From assembly GCA_020736575.1 (NCBI GenBank), contig JAGPYM010000003.1, forward strand, positions 992,001 to 1,056,000: 64,000 nucleotides of DNA, read 5' to 3'. The position numbers were made by a program, and so were the translations under genes. The stretch comes from Thelonectria olida. Its lineage: Eukaryota > Ascomycota > Sordariomycetes > Hypocreales > Nectriaceae. Positions 35,610 to 47,340 of this stretch are shown piece after piece (the stretch's first letter is position 1; every line of letters starts with the position of its first letter). The notes under the pieces were generated by a model. It did no database searches. It was not told the DNA's origin and saw only the letters and a list, made by a program, of their open reading frames with translations.

Positions 35610-38600
35610 GATCTTCCCTCTTCGTTACATCAGAGATCGACGTGCCCGCTCCTCATGATTGGCCATTGTCCGCAAATGCCGAAACCGCTGTTCAAAAGGT
35701 CCCGAAAAGCTAAAAGGACAACGTTGAAATTTGAGCTTTGTCGTCCATGGGGTTCCTTGCGGCCGTCTTGCTTTGTTCGCAGTGGCTGACTGACTGACTG
35801 GCGCTGCAACTCGCAAAGGTGGGCTGGGCGTCTCAAAATTGAGTTGAGCTCGGAAAACCGGCTCCAACATTCGGCCACTAGCTCACCAGCAATTACTTAT
35901 CACAACAGTGCGCGCGCGGTAAGCCCTTGCAGGAGAAGGGAAAATAGTTCTAATCAAGGCCCCTGCTTTTAAGTCCCCTGTGCGAAATGGTTACCTGTTG
36001 GCTATCACTGTCCAGAGACATGTTGCCTACCTTTGCAAACCAGCATGTCAGTAAGACAGAACGAATGTGAAATTCAACTCGGGACGCTACAGACAAATGA
36101 GAATGGGGCGTGGATATGGCGCTGGATCAGGTGCCCTCCCAAGAAGGCCAAGGACTCAAGGTGACGACCACGCGCTGGATTAAGCATGAATTTAAGCGTT
36201 GCCAGCCATTTGCTTGGCACGGGGGCGATTCCGCAGAGGGCGTGAGCGCATCAATTTATTGGGAAAATGTCCAACTGCGCCGGCGGCCAGCAGAGACCGG
36301 CTCAGATACGACCCAGGGGGTCTTGCCCAGTCTCATCGAGGCCAATGGACAGAAGCAAGAGGACACATTGTCTAGATTGACCTCAGCGTGTGGCTTCGGA
36401 GGGATGATGATGGTGGGCTTGGTGTGTCTTCGAGATGCCGTCCGAACCGTCTTGGCTGCCAGGGGGGTCACCTGGGTGGGGGGGGGGGCGAGGTTTCAAG
36501 CTGATCCTGGGGATGTGTTATTCCCGAAGGTGTTCGCGATGCCGGGTGGGTCGTCAAGCCCACCAACCGCATCACGGTTGGGCTTCGTGAAGGGAAGTCT
36601 GGGCGCCAAGGGTCGAGTTGATATGTTTGACTGGCAAACTGGGCTTGATCTTCAGGGGACATGCAACATGGTCCCGTGACGTGTTGGGACGTTGCGCTGT
36701 GGAACGGTCAAAGGGGGCAAGGATGGATGATGTGGAAGTCGTCGTCATCATCATTGAGCAGCATCATCTGCGACATGGCCAGGTTCAGACCCTTTATTCT
36801 TTTCCAGAAGGACCTTGGGGGGCCCTGGCCTGGATATGTCGGCATCTTTTGAGCACATAGCGCAGCACAGCACAAAACCGCGACGGGTGGAGATGTCCTG
36901 TGTTTGACTGGAGCGGGTGGCCCAAATTGAGCCAACCGGGCCTTGGTCAACCGTCCTTTCTTGCAATGTCTTCTGTGCCGATCGGTCCGTCCTCTACCAA
37001 TGGCAGGGCGGCGCTGACCAGCACAGCGCCAACTTTATTGCGCAAGTCGCAAGCCCCCCCAGAGCGAAGCTTTTTGCGCATTTTTACCGTGCAGCCAAAG
37101 CAAAGCTTGGCACTCGGTGGCTGCATGCTTATCCGCCATAAGGTCTTACCCGAACGACCGCGCGGGCCAGTCGTCGTCCGATCCGCGATCGCTGAGTGAA
37201 ACCGTAGTAAGAAGTATGAATGATTGTCATGAAAAGTATGAAAAGTACCGCCGGTTCTTGACCCGAGGTGCTCGAGAATGTTGATCCTCGGCGTGACGGT
37301 TCAGTCCGTTAGTCGATGATGAGCGAGCGATGCCGTGACGCCGAAGCAAAGGCTTGGCTGAGGGTCCGGGTCTTGAGTGATCAGCAAGGTTAAATTGACA
37401 GCGGCTGGTTAGGGCTGGCTTATGTAATCTTGCTGTGAAACCACCCGCTTAATATTGACTTCGTCGTGGGATGGCTGTTACCCTACATCGATAATTGAGG
37501 CTTGAGAGTTCGCTCGCGGGCGCTCGCAGGGAAGGTACGAGGGCAGGAAAGAGCTGCCAGTGGTGAAGATTATTGTGAATGCGCACACCCTACCGTCTCT
37601 ACTTTAATTCGACCACCTTCTCACTCATCGACATTTACATTCTATCCTGCCCATCTTCTCACAAAATCACACATGAGCGAGCCACAACTTCAACTCCAGT
37701 GCGATTCATCACCCCTGCCACATGTTGCATTGGCCTGTCCGCGGCAACTCGCAACACGGGGGCCGTCCACAACAGCGACAAAGTAGGCAACGCTGGCAAG
37801 CTGGCACAATGGCGGGCGTCAACCGTCGCGAACTCAAATGACAGGATGACAGTCTGTACAAAAGTACGAAACCACGAATAGCGACCCTCGGATCCCGACC
37901 AACCAACTATGCTTCCCGTCAAGGTTATCTCTAGACCGACTCGACGCTGCCTAGCCGTGGCCAAGACCCGACCATCGCGTGTGACTCTGCAGAGCCTTTG
38001 TCCCAGCTCTTGGGATTCTTCGCAAGGCAGAGCCAAGCCTTGGCCAAGACCCAAGCTTCCTGCAATGCACAACAAAGTCCCTGACCCTCGCCAGACGACT
38101 GCACCGATGGCATGTTTCGGGTGTCAGCCCGTATCCCCAAATATCGACCACTCCCTCTGGCCCAACACCAACGACACGAGAGAATTTACGAGACGACGGC
38201 CCCTTCCAGTCCCTTTGGTGTAGGGAAAATTAGGCGGTGGTCAGTGGTGCCTCCTTCCATGCATTAGTGGCTCATGGCATGCGACGAAAATGGCGAGGCG
38301 TTTGCAACTCTAATCTATCCCTGCTGCCAAGCTGCCCAGACTTGAGTGAAGACGCCTGGAGTCTGGACTCGGCCTTTTTATCAGGTCATGGGTGCCTTTT
38401 GCGGCGGCTTCGGCGTTAGACGACGCCTCAGCTCCCGAGCGAGCTTGGGTGACAATTGTGGCTGCTTGTTGGTCTGGTGCATTGTATCCTTCCAACATAA
38501 CATCACCATAAAAGGGCAACGAATAGCGGATGATCCCAACGTCGAACCCACAGAACGCATTGTCTCTTGTGCGTACGACTGAGGGGCTTAAAGACCCAGT

Positions 38601-40597
38601 TATTCGAATAACTCACCGGGCTTTGGTGGTGGGTTCACTCGCCTCTCGCTCTCACCGACAGACGACGATAGCCAGGGAGGTTCATGGGCATGGGTGGCTC
38701 CTCAGTGAGGTTTTGTAACCTAGTAATCACACACGACGGAGCATTTGCGCTTACTTTGTACGCTTACTGGGAAGGCCAGGAATGGATCATGCTTAATTCA
38801 GGGCTATTTGGGGCCATTTGTCATGGTTGGCGAAAAGCCGGCGCCGCATCTGGTGGACCTTATTTGCGCCGCCGATCCAACACTCCTGGGCTGGCCTAGG
38901 CCTATTATCTAACGAAATGCGACCCCCAGTTCCCGGACTGGTCTTCCCGCGGAGGTGGAGGAGCCACCGTCTGGATAAGTCGGCATCCCAATTCTTGGGC
39001 TTTGTCAACTTTACCATGCGAGGGCTGGAACGCGAATGGCGCAGATCTAACGCCGGGTGCCAAGCCGTCATTTTCCCACGCGTGGCGCCTTGGACTCGTC
39101 TTGGCTACTCTTGGCTGTGCTTGGCCCTCAAGTTACGTCGCAGTTCTCAGTCGACAAGCTTTTGCTGGTGTTGGTCGGAGGTTGTTCATGATGAGGCCTT
39201 GGGACTCAGCAAGGCTCAAGCCTCCAAGGATTGATAATCGCCTGTTGCAGTCCATCTCATCCTCTGCGCGGTGCTAATTTCCCGCCGAACAGCCACTATT
39301 GTGCCGGATATCCTTCTCGGCCCCATGCATCCCAGCACCCCCAGGTCGTAGATTGCCTGCTGACTCTCTGATGTGCGCCCTGATCCCGACATCTGGCTTA
39401 AGCTTATTTCGTGGGAGGGGTGTCGTCACCGATGCTTGTTCGCTCGGAGACGGTCTCTTGAGCGGGTTGCCTCCGACGAAATGCCACGACGCCCCGTGCC
39501 AAGCTGACGCGTTGGCCGGCAAAGTCGGAATCGCAGCATCCCACATTGGCTGCTGAGCTCCTCCCGCGGAACGGGGCTGATGTCAGCCCTCGGCAATATC
39601 TACGGAGTTTGCGGTGCGAAAGCGAGTCGCTTATAAGGCGAGCACAGAGCGGTACGAAGAAGACGAACAAGCCGCGGAGAGGAGAGGAGAGGAGATGCAA
39701 TAAGTGAGGCTGTATTGGAGGTTCAACACTGGAGAATGGGCCCGATGGCCGGTGCTTGCTTGGCACTGCAAAGCTTCTCGAAGCCGTCTCTTCCTTTCGT
39801 GGGCCTTCAATCTGAGGCTTGAGCAGAATAACAGTCCAACAGTTCGAATTGGACAAGACCGGAAATAAAGCACCGTTTGTGTGGGTTCCACACGCCCTCC
39901 CTTTTATTGACAAACGTTCCAGCCTCTCCCCGGACGGCTGCGTCGGCACAAGGATTTCGCTCATTACGCCGCCAGATGATGGCATCGCCCGGCCCAGATG
40001 GTCAGATATGCTTATCCAGCCCACACCCAAAACTGGCCTTGACGTCGTGGATGAAACGGCCAAGTCGACACACCCTTGCCGCACTCCCGCTTTTGGTGGA
40101 GTCCAAGACGACGAGGAAGTTGTAGCGTACAAAGTGCGAGGTACTTTGTTGGCCCGCTTCTGCATTGCTCCGGGAAGGCATCGCGGCAAACTTCGAAGTG
40201 AGGGATAGGCGGACCTGCGAGAGAGGCCCCTTTTGGGGATGTCGACGAAGCAAATGCCGTTCGGGTCCCGGACACAAGACGCTGACGAGTACTGATACTC
40301 GATGGGACAATGATCACCACCGTCTTAGCCGTCCGTCCGACGCAACACGCCATCAATTTGCCGTCTTATCCAGATCTCTCCCTATTCCAAGGATAACGCC
40401 TAAATATTACCCTATCTCACTCCTAATTGAACTTAACCTAGCCAGCTGGATCCCACCCTCCCCCGAACTATTGCAGAAGGAGGGGGCGGCGGCGGTGCGC
40501 CAGTATCGGCGTCCGTACAGTTACGGATGTAAGGCTAGCTCGTGCTCGTACGGCATCTTCTATCCGTTCGGATATCCCTTGTTTCGCAGGCTCCGTT

Positions 40598-41104
40598 TCA
40601 TCTCCGTCTGGCCTTCTGGATAAGTCGGCACGCGGCTGTAGGGTAAGCTGTCGGGAAATTGTTGGCGAGTGGCTCGTCTGCGAACTGTGACGGAAAGGAT
40701 TCAGGCTTGTGAAGCAGGTCCTGCGCCAGGATGATCAGGCTAATGTCACAGGGAAGCCTGAGGTTAGGCAAATGAGTTGGCAAGGTTGTGATGTTAAGCT
40801 GAGAGGGTATGCTTGCGAGTGAGAGTTGCGAAATGTCTGGGAATTGCTTCAGAAACTCGAGAGGTCTTGAGTCTCGGTTCAAAGCACGGTGGGTGAACAT
40901 TCTCTCCGCGTGGTTCACCCAAGCGTTTACCCGAAGAGCCTATTGAACCTGGGTGAGCTCGAGGAAGTATATTCGTCGCGACGATGGCGTTAGAGGCGAG
41001 AGGTTGATGGATCTCGTCTTCGTAAGATGTGCCACCAAGATGTCTTGCTGTTTTGAGTGCGGTGTTTGCCGCTCAAGTAAAGTAAAGAGGTGACATACCG
41101 CCAT
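40598..41104 (-). pseudogene. Possible small gene interrupted by one in-frame TAG (tentative)
   Basis: On the minus strand, ATGGCG at 41104-41099 is followed directly by GTATGT, and removing a 51-nt intron (41098-41048, ending CAG) opens a frame from 41047. It reads QDILVAHLTKTRS ... RRIYFLELTQVQ, meets TAG at 40942-40940, then stays open in the same frame for 113 codons to 40598, with text such as NHAERMFTHRAL and LEFLKQFPDISQL. A CAG-to-TAG change would explain a single break. I recognise no family, and long chance frames are common nearby, so this may not be a gene at all. Confidence 0.25.
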
Positions 41105-41563
41105 CGTTGATTAGAAGACTCGGGTGCGTGCGAGGTGAAGCCTGTCGTGTAAATCGGATGGTCGACTCCTATCGACAGCTGCTACATCACTTGATGGAGG
41201 CTTGAAGTCTGTCTATGTCTGGATACTGCCGATGTCATGCGTTGTTCACGTCGAGACCTGGCAGTCATGTAAGCTAGCAACAGCACTGATCTGCGAGCTC
41301 CTGGACCCATCTCTACCTTGCCCGGCAGTCTTCAAGGGAGTCGATGTGAAGACACGTCTCGGAGAAAGTTGTAGCCTCGGGGACAGTTCATGGTGGCTCA
41401 ACGGCTTTCGCTGACATCCTCATGGCTCAAGCTGTGCAAAGGCATATGCCACATGTCTCGCTGCTTTAGAAAGCAAATATACACTATCAAGTCAATGTCA
41501 AAGGCAGAACACAGTCGTCTGTTTGGTATACTCAGGTCTATCATGTTCGCTATACATGTCCGC

Positions 41564-41691
41564 CATACAACCCAAATACAGCAACCACCAGTTTCGAAAC
41601 CCAACTATGAATAATAAATCAAAACGTTATCAGTACAGTCATCTATTTCATCTGCCCGGATCTATTCATACAACACAAATACAGCTACCAC
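41564..41691. repeat. Pair of 25-bp imperfect direct repeats
   Basis: CATACAACCCAAATACAGC plus ACCAC-type text at 41564-41588 recurs at 41667-41691 with two mismatches. The surrounding segment is AT-richer than the rest of the spacer. Its origin is unknown. Confidence 0.7.
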
Positions 41692-42431
41692 TTCACCGTG
41701 GCAAAAAACGCTATTCCTACAATACATTCATGGCGGAGGGGGTTGAGCTGAGGGTATACAAGAAAACGAAAATAATCGAAAACACACGCCATCGATCCAC
41801 ACTCCTAGACATTTCCATGGCCATCTCTCATAAGATCAAGATCAAGATCTCGCTCTCTCGTTCGTGAAAGATCCAGCACCTCTCCCCGCCGGGAACACAA
41901 ACAGGTCGCAGATGCCGTACCCTCGCAAGCACGCTTCTGAGACGCACTCCCCTCGTCCCTCGAGAATTTCCTTCACCGCATCGATAATGTGTAGTCACCA
42001 AATAGATGCCCCACGCCCAAGCGCCGCGAGAACTCTGCTTGTTTGTCCATGGTTGTACAGCGCACCGAAGTTCGAACTCTGCACGCTGCCTGTTTCCCCG
42101 GCGCAAAAAGACGCCTTTTCTCTTGAGCCCTTGCTTGCTCGGAGCGTACAAAGGCAATCGCTCGGCTCGATGTGCACGACGTGACACCGCCGCAGAGACA
42201 ACAGGGTCTCAGATCGCTCGCCGAGGGACGATCGTGTCACGGTCAAGGAACCAGGCTAACCTGTGTCGTCCAAGGTAGGCAGGCGTTAACGAGGACGATT
42301 GATTGATGCGATAGGGCGGGCCGGGGGGTTCAATGGAAGGGATCTTGGACCGTTGGCTTTGATGGTATCACGATGCTGGCGCCCGGCGGTGGGAAGGGGG
42401 GTTCCAATTTAGGCTTATCCGGCCATGGGTT

Positions 42432-44191
42432 TTAGCAGTCACACCGCTCGTAGTGCCGCGGGAAGGGGACGACGTCGCGGACGTTGGGCACGCCCGTCAG
42501 GTAGCTCAGGAGACGATCGAAGCCCAACCCGAAGCCGCCGTGGGGAGGACATCCCCAGCGGCGCAGGTCGAGATACCAGGCCAACTCCTTGCCCTTAGGA
42601 GAGCGTTTGCTGGGGACGGGAAGGCCGAGGGCGCGCATGTTGTCCTCGAGCTGCGGGAGACGGTGCTCACGCATGGAACCGCCGGCTAGCTCGCCGAGAT
42701 GCGGCACAATGAGGTCGAAGCAGTCGACGGTGAGACCCTCCGCGGGCGAGTCGGCGGACTGGCGCATGTAAAAGGCCTTGATCTCGCGCGGATACTGGGT
42801 GATGAAGACGGGGACGTAGGCGTCGGCGACCGGGTCGTAGCCGACCTGCTCGGCTAGGTACTTTTCGTGCTCCGACTGGAGGCCGGCGCTCCAGCTGGGT
42901 TTGTGCTCGAAGCGGTCGGCGACGGGCTTGAGAATCTCAATGGCATCGCTGTAGGTGATGCGTGGCCACTTGTCAGCGGTGAGAAAGCCTCGCCAGCGAC
43001 GATCGAGCTGAGCTTGGTCGACCAGGTCTTCGAAGGCGAGACGTTCGGCGGGTTCCTTAGAATCGAGGCGGTTTTTCTCGAGTTCAGAGGCGGCGTTGAG
43101 CTCCTTGAGACCTCGAGCGAGAGACGTCAACATGCGTTGGGCCAGGTCCATGACGTCGTCCATGTTTTCAGTGAAACTCATTTCGGCCTCGAGCATGTAG
43201 AACTCGCTCAGATGCCTTGAGGTGTCGCTCTGCTCGGCGCGGAACGTGGGCGAAAGAGTCCATACATTTCCGAGGGCCTGGGCGAGAGCCTCGAGATGAA
43301 GTTGAGAGGAGACGGTGAGGTACTTCGGATCACGGAAGAACTCTGCAGGACCGTTGGCCTTGACGGCGAAAGCCTCGCCAGCGCCCTCGCAGTCTGAGGA
43401 TGTGATGATGGGAGGGTGAGTTTGCTGGAACCTCTCGCGGAAGAAGAATTGGGTGATGAGAGCAATGACATCGGAGCGGAAACGGAGAAGGGTAGAGTTG
43501 AGAGGAGTTCGAGGACGCAGGTGAGAAATGGTCCGGAGGCTCTCAGGAGTCTGATATTTGTTCTGAATGGGGTACGACTAGACGTTGGGATGTTAGTCGA
43601 GTCTAATTGTCGACGATGGGTTTGTCAATGCTCGAATAGAAACGTACTTGAGGATCAGAAGGCCCTAGGACTTCCACTTGAGTGACTTGGAGTTCAGATG
43701 TGACGGTAGGTTGGGCGGAGGATGCGTCTTCAGCTAAAGGCTCTGAAGCGGTGTCCAGAGAGGCAACTTGAGCACCTTCAGGCTGTGGCTTGGTTTCATT
43801 CACCCATGTTCCCCTAAGTCGAACAGCAGCACCAGGACGCATGCTGGAGCAGGGGTTAGTAAAGTGTATTCATCTATAGCTAAGGAACGTACTCTGAAGC
43901 CAGACTCTTGTCAACAACGACCTGAACGGGCCGCATAGACGAGCCATCGGTTATGTCAATGAACCTCACGTTGGAGCTCTTCCGCACCGATCTCACCCAT
44001 CCGCAGACTTCAACATCTGGGGCTGGGGAGCGGGAGTCGGGCGTCCAGGCCTTGAGATCGGCGACGGTCCTGATGTCACGCTGGCACTCGCCAGAGACAC
44101 GGACTGAGTAGCTCCTCCGTGGCGTCGAGAGGCTGAGACACGCCCGAGAGGAGGACCTGGCGGAATTGGCGGCAGCGCGCAACGAGCGCAT
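42432..44191 (-). CDS. SLM5: Asparaginyl-tRNA synthetase, mitochondrial
   Basis: Three exons on the minus strand (44191-43893, 43843-43648, 43577-42432) encode 546 residues. The enzyme charges mitochondrial tRNA-Asn. The N-terminus is rich in arginine, serine and alanine with no acids in its first 30 residues (MRSLRAAANSARSSSRA), a typical mitochondrial presequence. An OB-fold anticodon-binding domain spans about 35-160 (VEVCGWVRSVRKSSNVRFI). The class II core shows motif 2, FRAEQSDTSRHLSEF with YMLEAE, at 277-297, and motif 3, GFGLGFDRLLSYLTG, near 513-527. The introns are 49 and 70 nt, both with GTACGT donors, and the joins restore LASDMRPGAAVRL and PSDPQSYPIQNKYQ. The closest alternative, cytosolic AsnRS, lacks the presequence and has an extra N-terminal domain. 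Confidence 0.95.
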
Positions 44192-44950
44192 GACTGGAGA
44201 GCGATGCGTGTGTGTTCGAGAGGAGATGGGATTCTTTTGGTTGAGGCGTAAGGAGCCAATTCAAGTGGAGCCGGGGATTAGGTCGAGTGGCAGGAACGGA
44301 GTGACATTGGACCGAAAAATGATGTCGCACTCGTTAATTGAAGTTGCGAATCGAGACTTGCACTGCAAGGGATGCGATATGGCATGAGTCTTGGAGTCTT
44401 GAGAAGTCACGTTTGGGTGGAGTAAAATTTTGGTTCAAGTTTGAGTGGATACCTCTATTGTAAGGCAACCAAGTCGATGAGGTAGGTACCCAGGGAGCTG
44501 TGTACTGTGGCAGGCGAAATAAGAGAAAGAAAAAAAAAGAATAAAATGGAATAAAATGAGATGATAAACGGCTGACCAGTTTCGGATAGAGATGAGGAAA
44601 AGAAAGAGGAGCAAGTAGGTGATGAGAAATGCCGTTGTCATCACAGAAGTCTTTTCTGACTGCATGTCACCCACCACCACCCACCACCCATCAGTATAAA
44701 AGAGCTCAGATAATAGAACGAAAAATAGCAACACCTTCTAGTTGCGTTTCGAAAGTCTAGAAACACAAAGGACCAAGGGCACGTCCATCGCAGCAACTGG
44801 CGTCCAGAGGCACCTCACCTCGTATTTCTCAGCTTCCGTGCCATTTCCCACCGACGGCTCATGGCATTTTCAGAACAAAAGCAAAGCGACGACATGGCGT
44901 TGCTCGCGTAATGGCCCCTTGCATTCAAACGGCCTGGAGGCTGGACCGCG

Positions 44951-44991
44951 TGTGTATGTATGTATGTATGTATGTGTGTGTGTATGTGTGT
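44951..44991. repeat. TATG/TG microsatellite
   Basis: Tandem TGTA units run into TG units over about 41 bp. Non-coding context. Confidence 0.9.
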
Positions 44992-46092
44992 CTCATATGC
45001 ACAGCAGTCACAGCGAGAGAAGGGATGAGATGCTTGGCTACGCCTCTCGGTGGATATAACCAACTGACTAGTTGGCCGATAGATTACAGCCAGCCACTTT
45101 ATGCACCTTGGCCGGCAGCAAACAAAGTGACAAGGTGAACTCGACATGACGTTGATGCGGTTGCTGCAGTTGCTTGTTGGGTTAGAAGAGGCCAAGAATC
45201 CTCCCAGATAAGGCACGCACAATAACCTACATGTATAGAACCGACCAATCACCCCAAAGGATTCAAAACCTCGTCTCGCACAGCATATCCCAAAACACAC
45301 CGATAGATGGTCTTTGCTCTCTCTCTGTCTCTGCCTCTCTGCCTCATAGTCTTTGTGCTCTCTCTCTGTCTCATCCTCTCTCTCCACCCCCCGAAAAAAC
45401 GCGGAAAAAAGAAACGAATGCACACCGCATCTCTCAATTTTTTTTTTCTCAGCCTCAGCTCCAGGTCTCCTCTTTTTTTTCTCGCTCCCCTACGTTTGCT
45501 TTTTCCGTCGTCTCAGGCTCAGACCTTTTGCCTGCCCTTGGCACGAGTCCTCAGTTGCATACGAATACTGCAATTGCCATTCCTCCCTTGCTTCCCAGAT
45601 GCAATTGAATGAATCGCCATGTCTTATCCTACTTGCAAAACAAATAGACTCTTCTCGGCCTTGACTCCTTGCTTCGCTCGACCGGCACGTGTTGTGCCTG
45701 TGTGCCAATGCTGCCCCTCCCCCTCCTCCATCCTCTCTCTCTGTCTCCCTCTTCTCTCCACACACACAACACAACCCCAACACTCAATAGCCTGCTGCCG
45801 CTCTCTCACGTCCAAAACTTTGCTTCTTCCTCGCCCGCATGGGGCAAATCAGAGTGGGCCTCAAACCTTTGCGAACCAGGCGAGATTGATGGCGTTTCAC
45901 AGATCTTGATTCGCAACAATGTCCCGGTCCCAGCATCTCTGTCTCATGACTTATCCCACTCACTGCCTACACCGTACGCACACAAACCACCCCCTGCTTT
46001 GATGTACGAATATGTATGTAAGCATCCTTCACCCCCCCCTGTCCAACCACAAGAAAGCTGAACTGGGGGAACGGACCTCGAGATCTCGCCCT

Positions 46093-46112
46093 CCCATCCC
46101 ATCCCATCCCAT
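46093..46112. repeat. CCCAT pentamer repeat, four units
   Basis: Four adjacent copies of CCCAT in a spacer. Confidence 0.85.
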
Positions 46113-47340
46113 CGGCGGCCCCTACATAACAACTGGGACTAGGACCGACGTACGTAGGCTTGTGTTGCCGTGAGATCTTGCAGGCCGCACAGCCTAGCTC
46201 CACGGTTCCCGACAGTTTGACGCTCAGTGTAGCCCGCCCCCGTCCCGTCAGCTTGGATGCCGGACCTTTCCCCAGTGTAATTTCGACCCTCCACTCCCCT
46301 CGAGGGCTCTCGGTCTTCCCTCTTCTTGTCTCTTCCTCTTTAGTATCGTACGTACGTATGTAGTCCTTCACCTGTTACCCCCTCGCGGGCCCTGGTCCCG
46401 TCTCCCCTCCGGCTCCATTTTTGTCCTGCTCTCTGTCTTGCATCGAATAGCACCGCATCGCCTTCTTAGCCCATCTCACCTTACCTTAGGCCTTGTGGGC
46501 TGGGGGGCGTGCGTGCGGTGTGGGCGAACCGGCCCTGGATGCACATACACACTATGTATCTATGTACCTCTCATGTATGTGTGTATGTGTGCCGTGTGTG
46601 CCTGTCCAACAAGGAAAAACCTATTCTTACTACCCAACGGTACCCGTACCTAAACTAAGAAACCCCGGTCCTCTCTGCCGTTCTCCATAATAGTTGGGAA
46701 CTTGCTTTCTTCTCCCCAGAGCCTGGATGCTCTTTGGCTTGTTTCCTCGCCTCTGCTCGACAAGTGGTTCACGTCTTGGACATATTGGGTCACACACAGC
46801 CCAGTCGACTGGGGGGGGGGGGCAAGCCAAGCGAGGAAGAGGGGAGGGGCGAGAGAGACACGGGGGGGTGTGTGCGTGTGCGGCTTGCAGTGAGGAAGAA
46901 GTAAGTCAATGTGTGTATTGAAGTGCGTGTAAATGGCGTTGCCGGCGACGAGACAGACGTCCACCGTGTTGCTTTTGCGGACAGACTCACTGCCCAAATA
47001 TGCATATAAGGGCCTCGCTGCCTTCGGCGTCGAGTGAATGCAGCCCTTCTCTTTTCCCCATCCTCATTCCCATTCATTCTCCCATCCTCGCTTCTATCGA
47101 CATCACCCATCCACCTCATCGTCACCCTCACTTACACACACTCACCCACGATCCTACACTCTACCACCACTCCTATACACCACCACTTCTATATACCACA
47201 CCTCTCTACTATATTGCCACTCTTGCCCTGTCGCAGGTAGACAGGCCCCCCCCCATCCGTCTTTGCGGCTCTGCTTCAAGTGACTACACAGCTCCGCAAC
47301 CCGGAGCACCACCACCGTCACCATTGCGCCCTCAAAGAAT

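Larger units (their letters stand above)
29411..42431. other. 13 kb region without a convincing gene, upstream of PAC2
   Basis: No open frame here matches a family I know. Frames up to 261 codons (39404-40189, minus) overlap others on both strands and look like chance products of moderately GC-rich DNA. The region carries G11 runs at 32336-32346 and 36478-36488, a hexamer repeat at 35511-35540, a 9-mer repeat at 35583-35609, GAGAG repeats at 39676-39696, a 25-bp direct repeat at 41564 and 41667, and one gene-like but stop-interrupted frame at 40598-41104. The part near 29.4-31.6 kb probably holds the PAC2 leader and promoter. Confidence 0.55.
44192..47340. other. 3.1 kb spacer with CT-rich tracts and microsatellites
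   Basis: It holds the AsnRS promoter, a TATG/TG microsatellite (44951-44991), long CT-rich stretches at 45300-45500 and 45720-45780, CCCAT repeats at 46093-46112, a G12 run at 46811-46822, and the CT-rich leader of the PARG-like gene to 47340. No gene or RNA is supported. Confidence 0.5.

Noticed and set aside
36110..36679. 189-codon + strand frame in the desert
   Set aside because: No recognisable motif, overlapped by frames on the other strand, and it contains the G11 run near 36478, which is unlike coding sequence.
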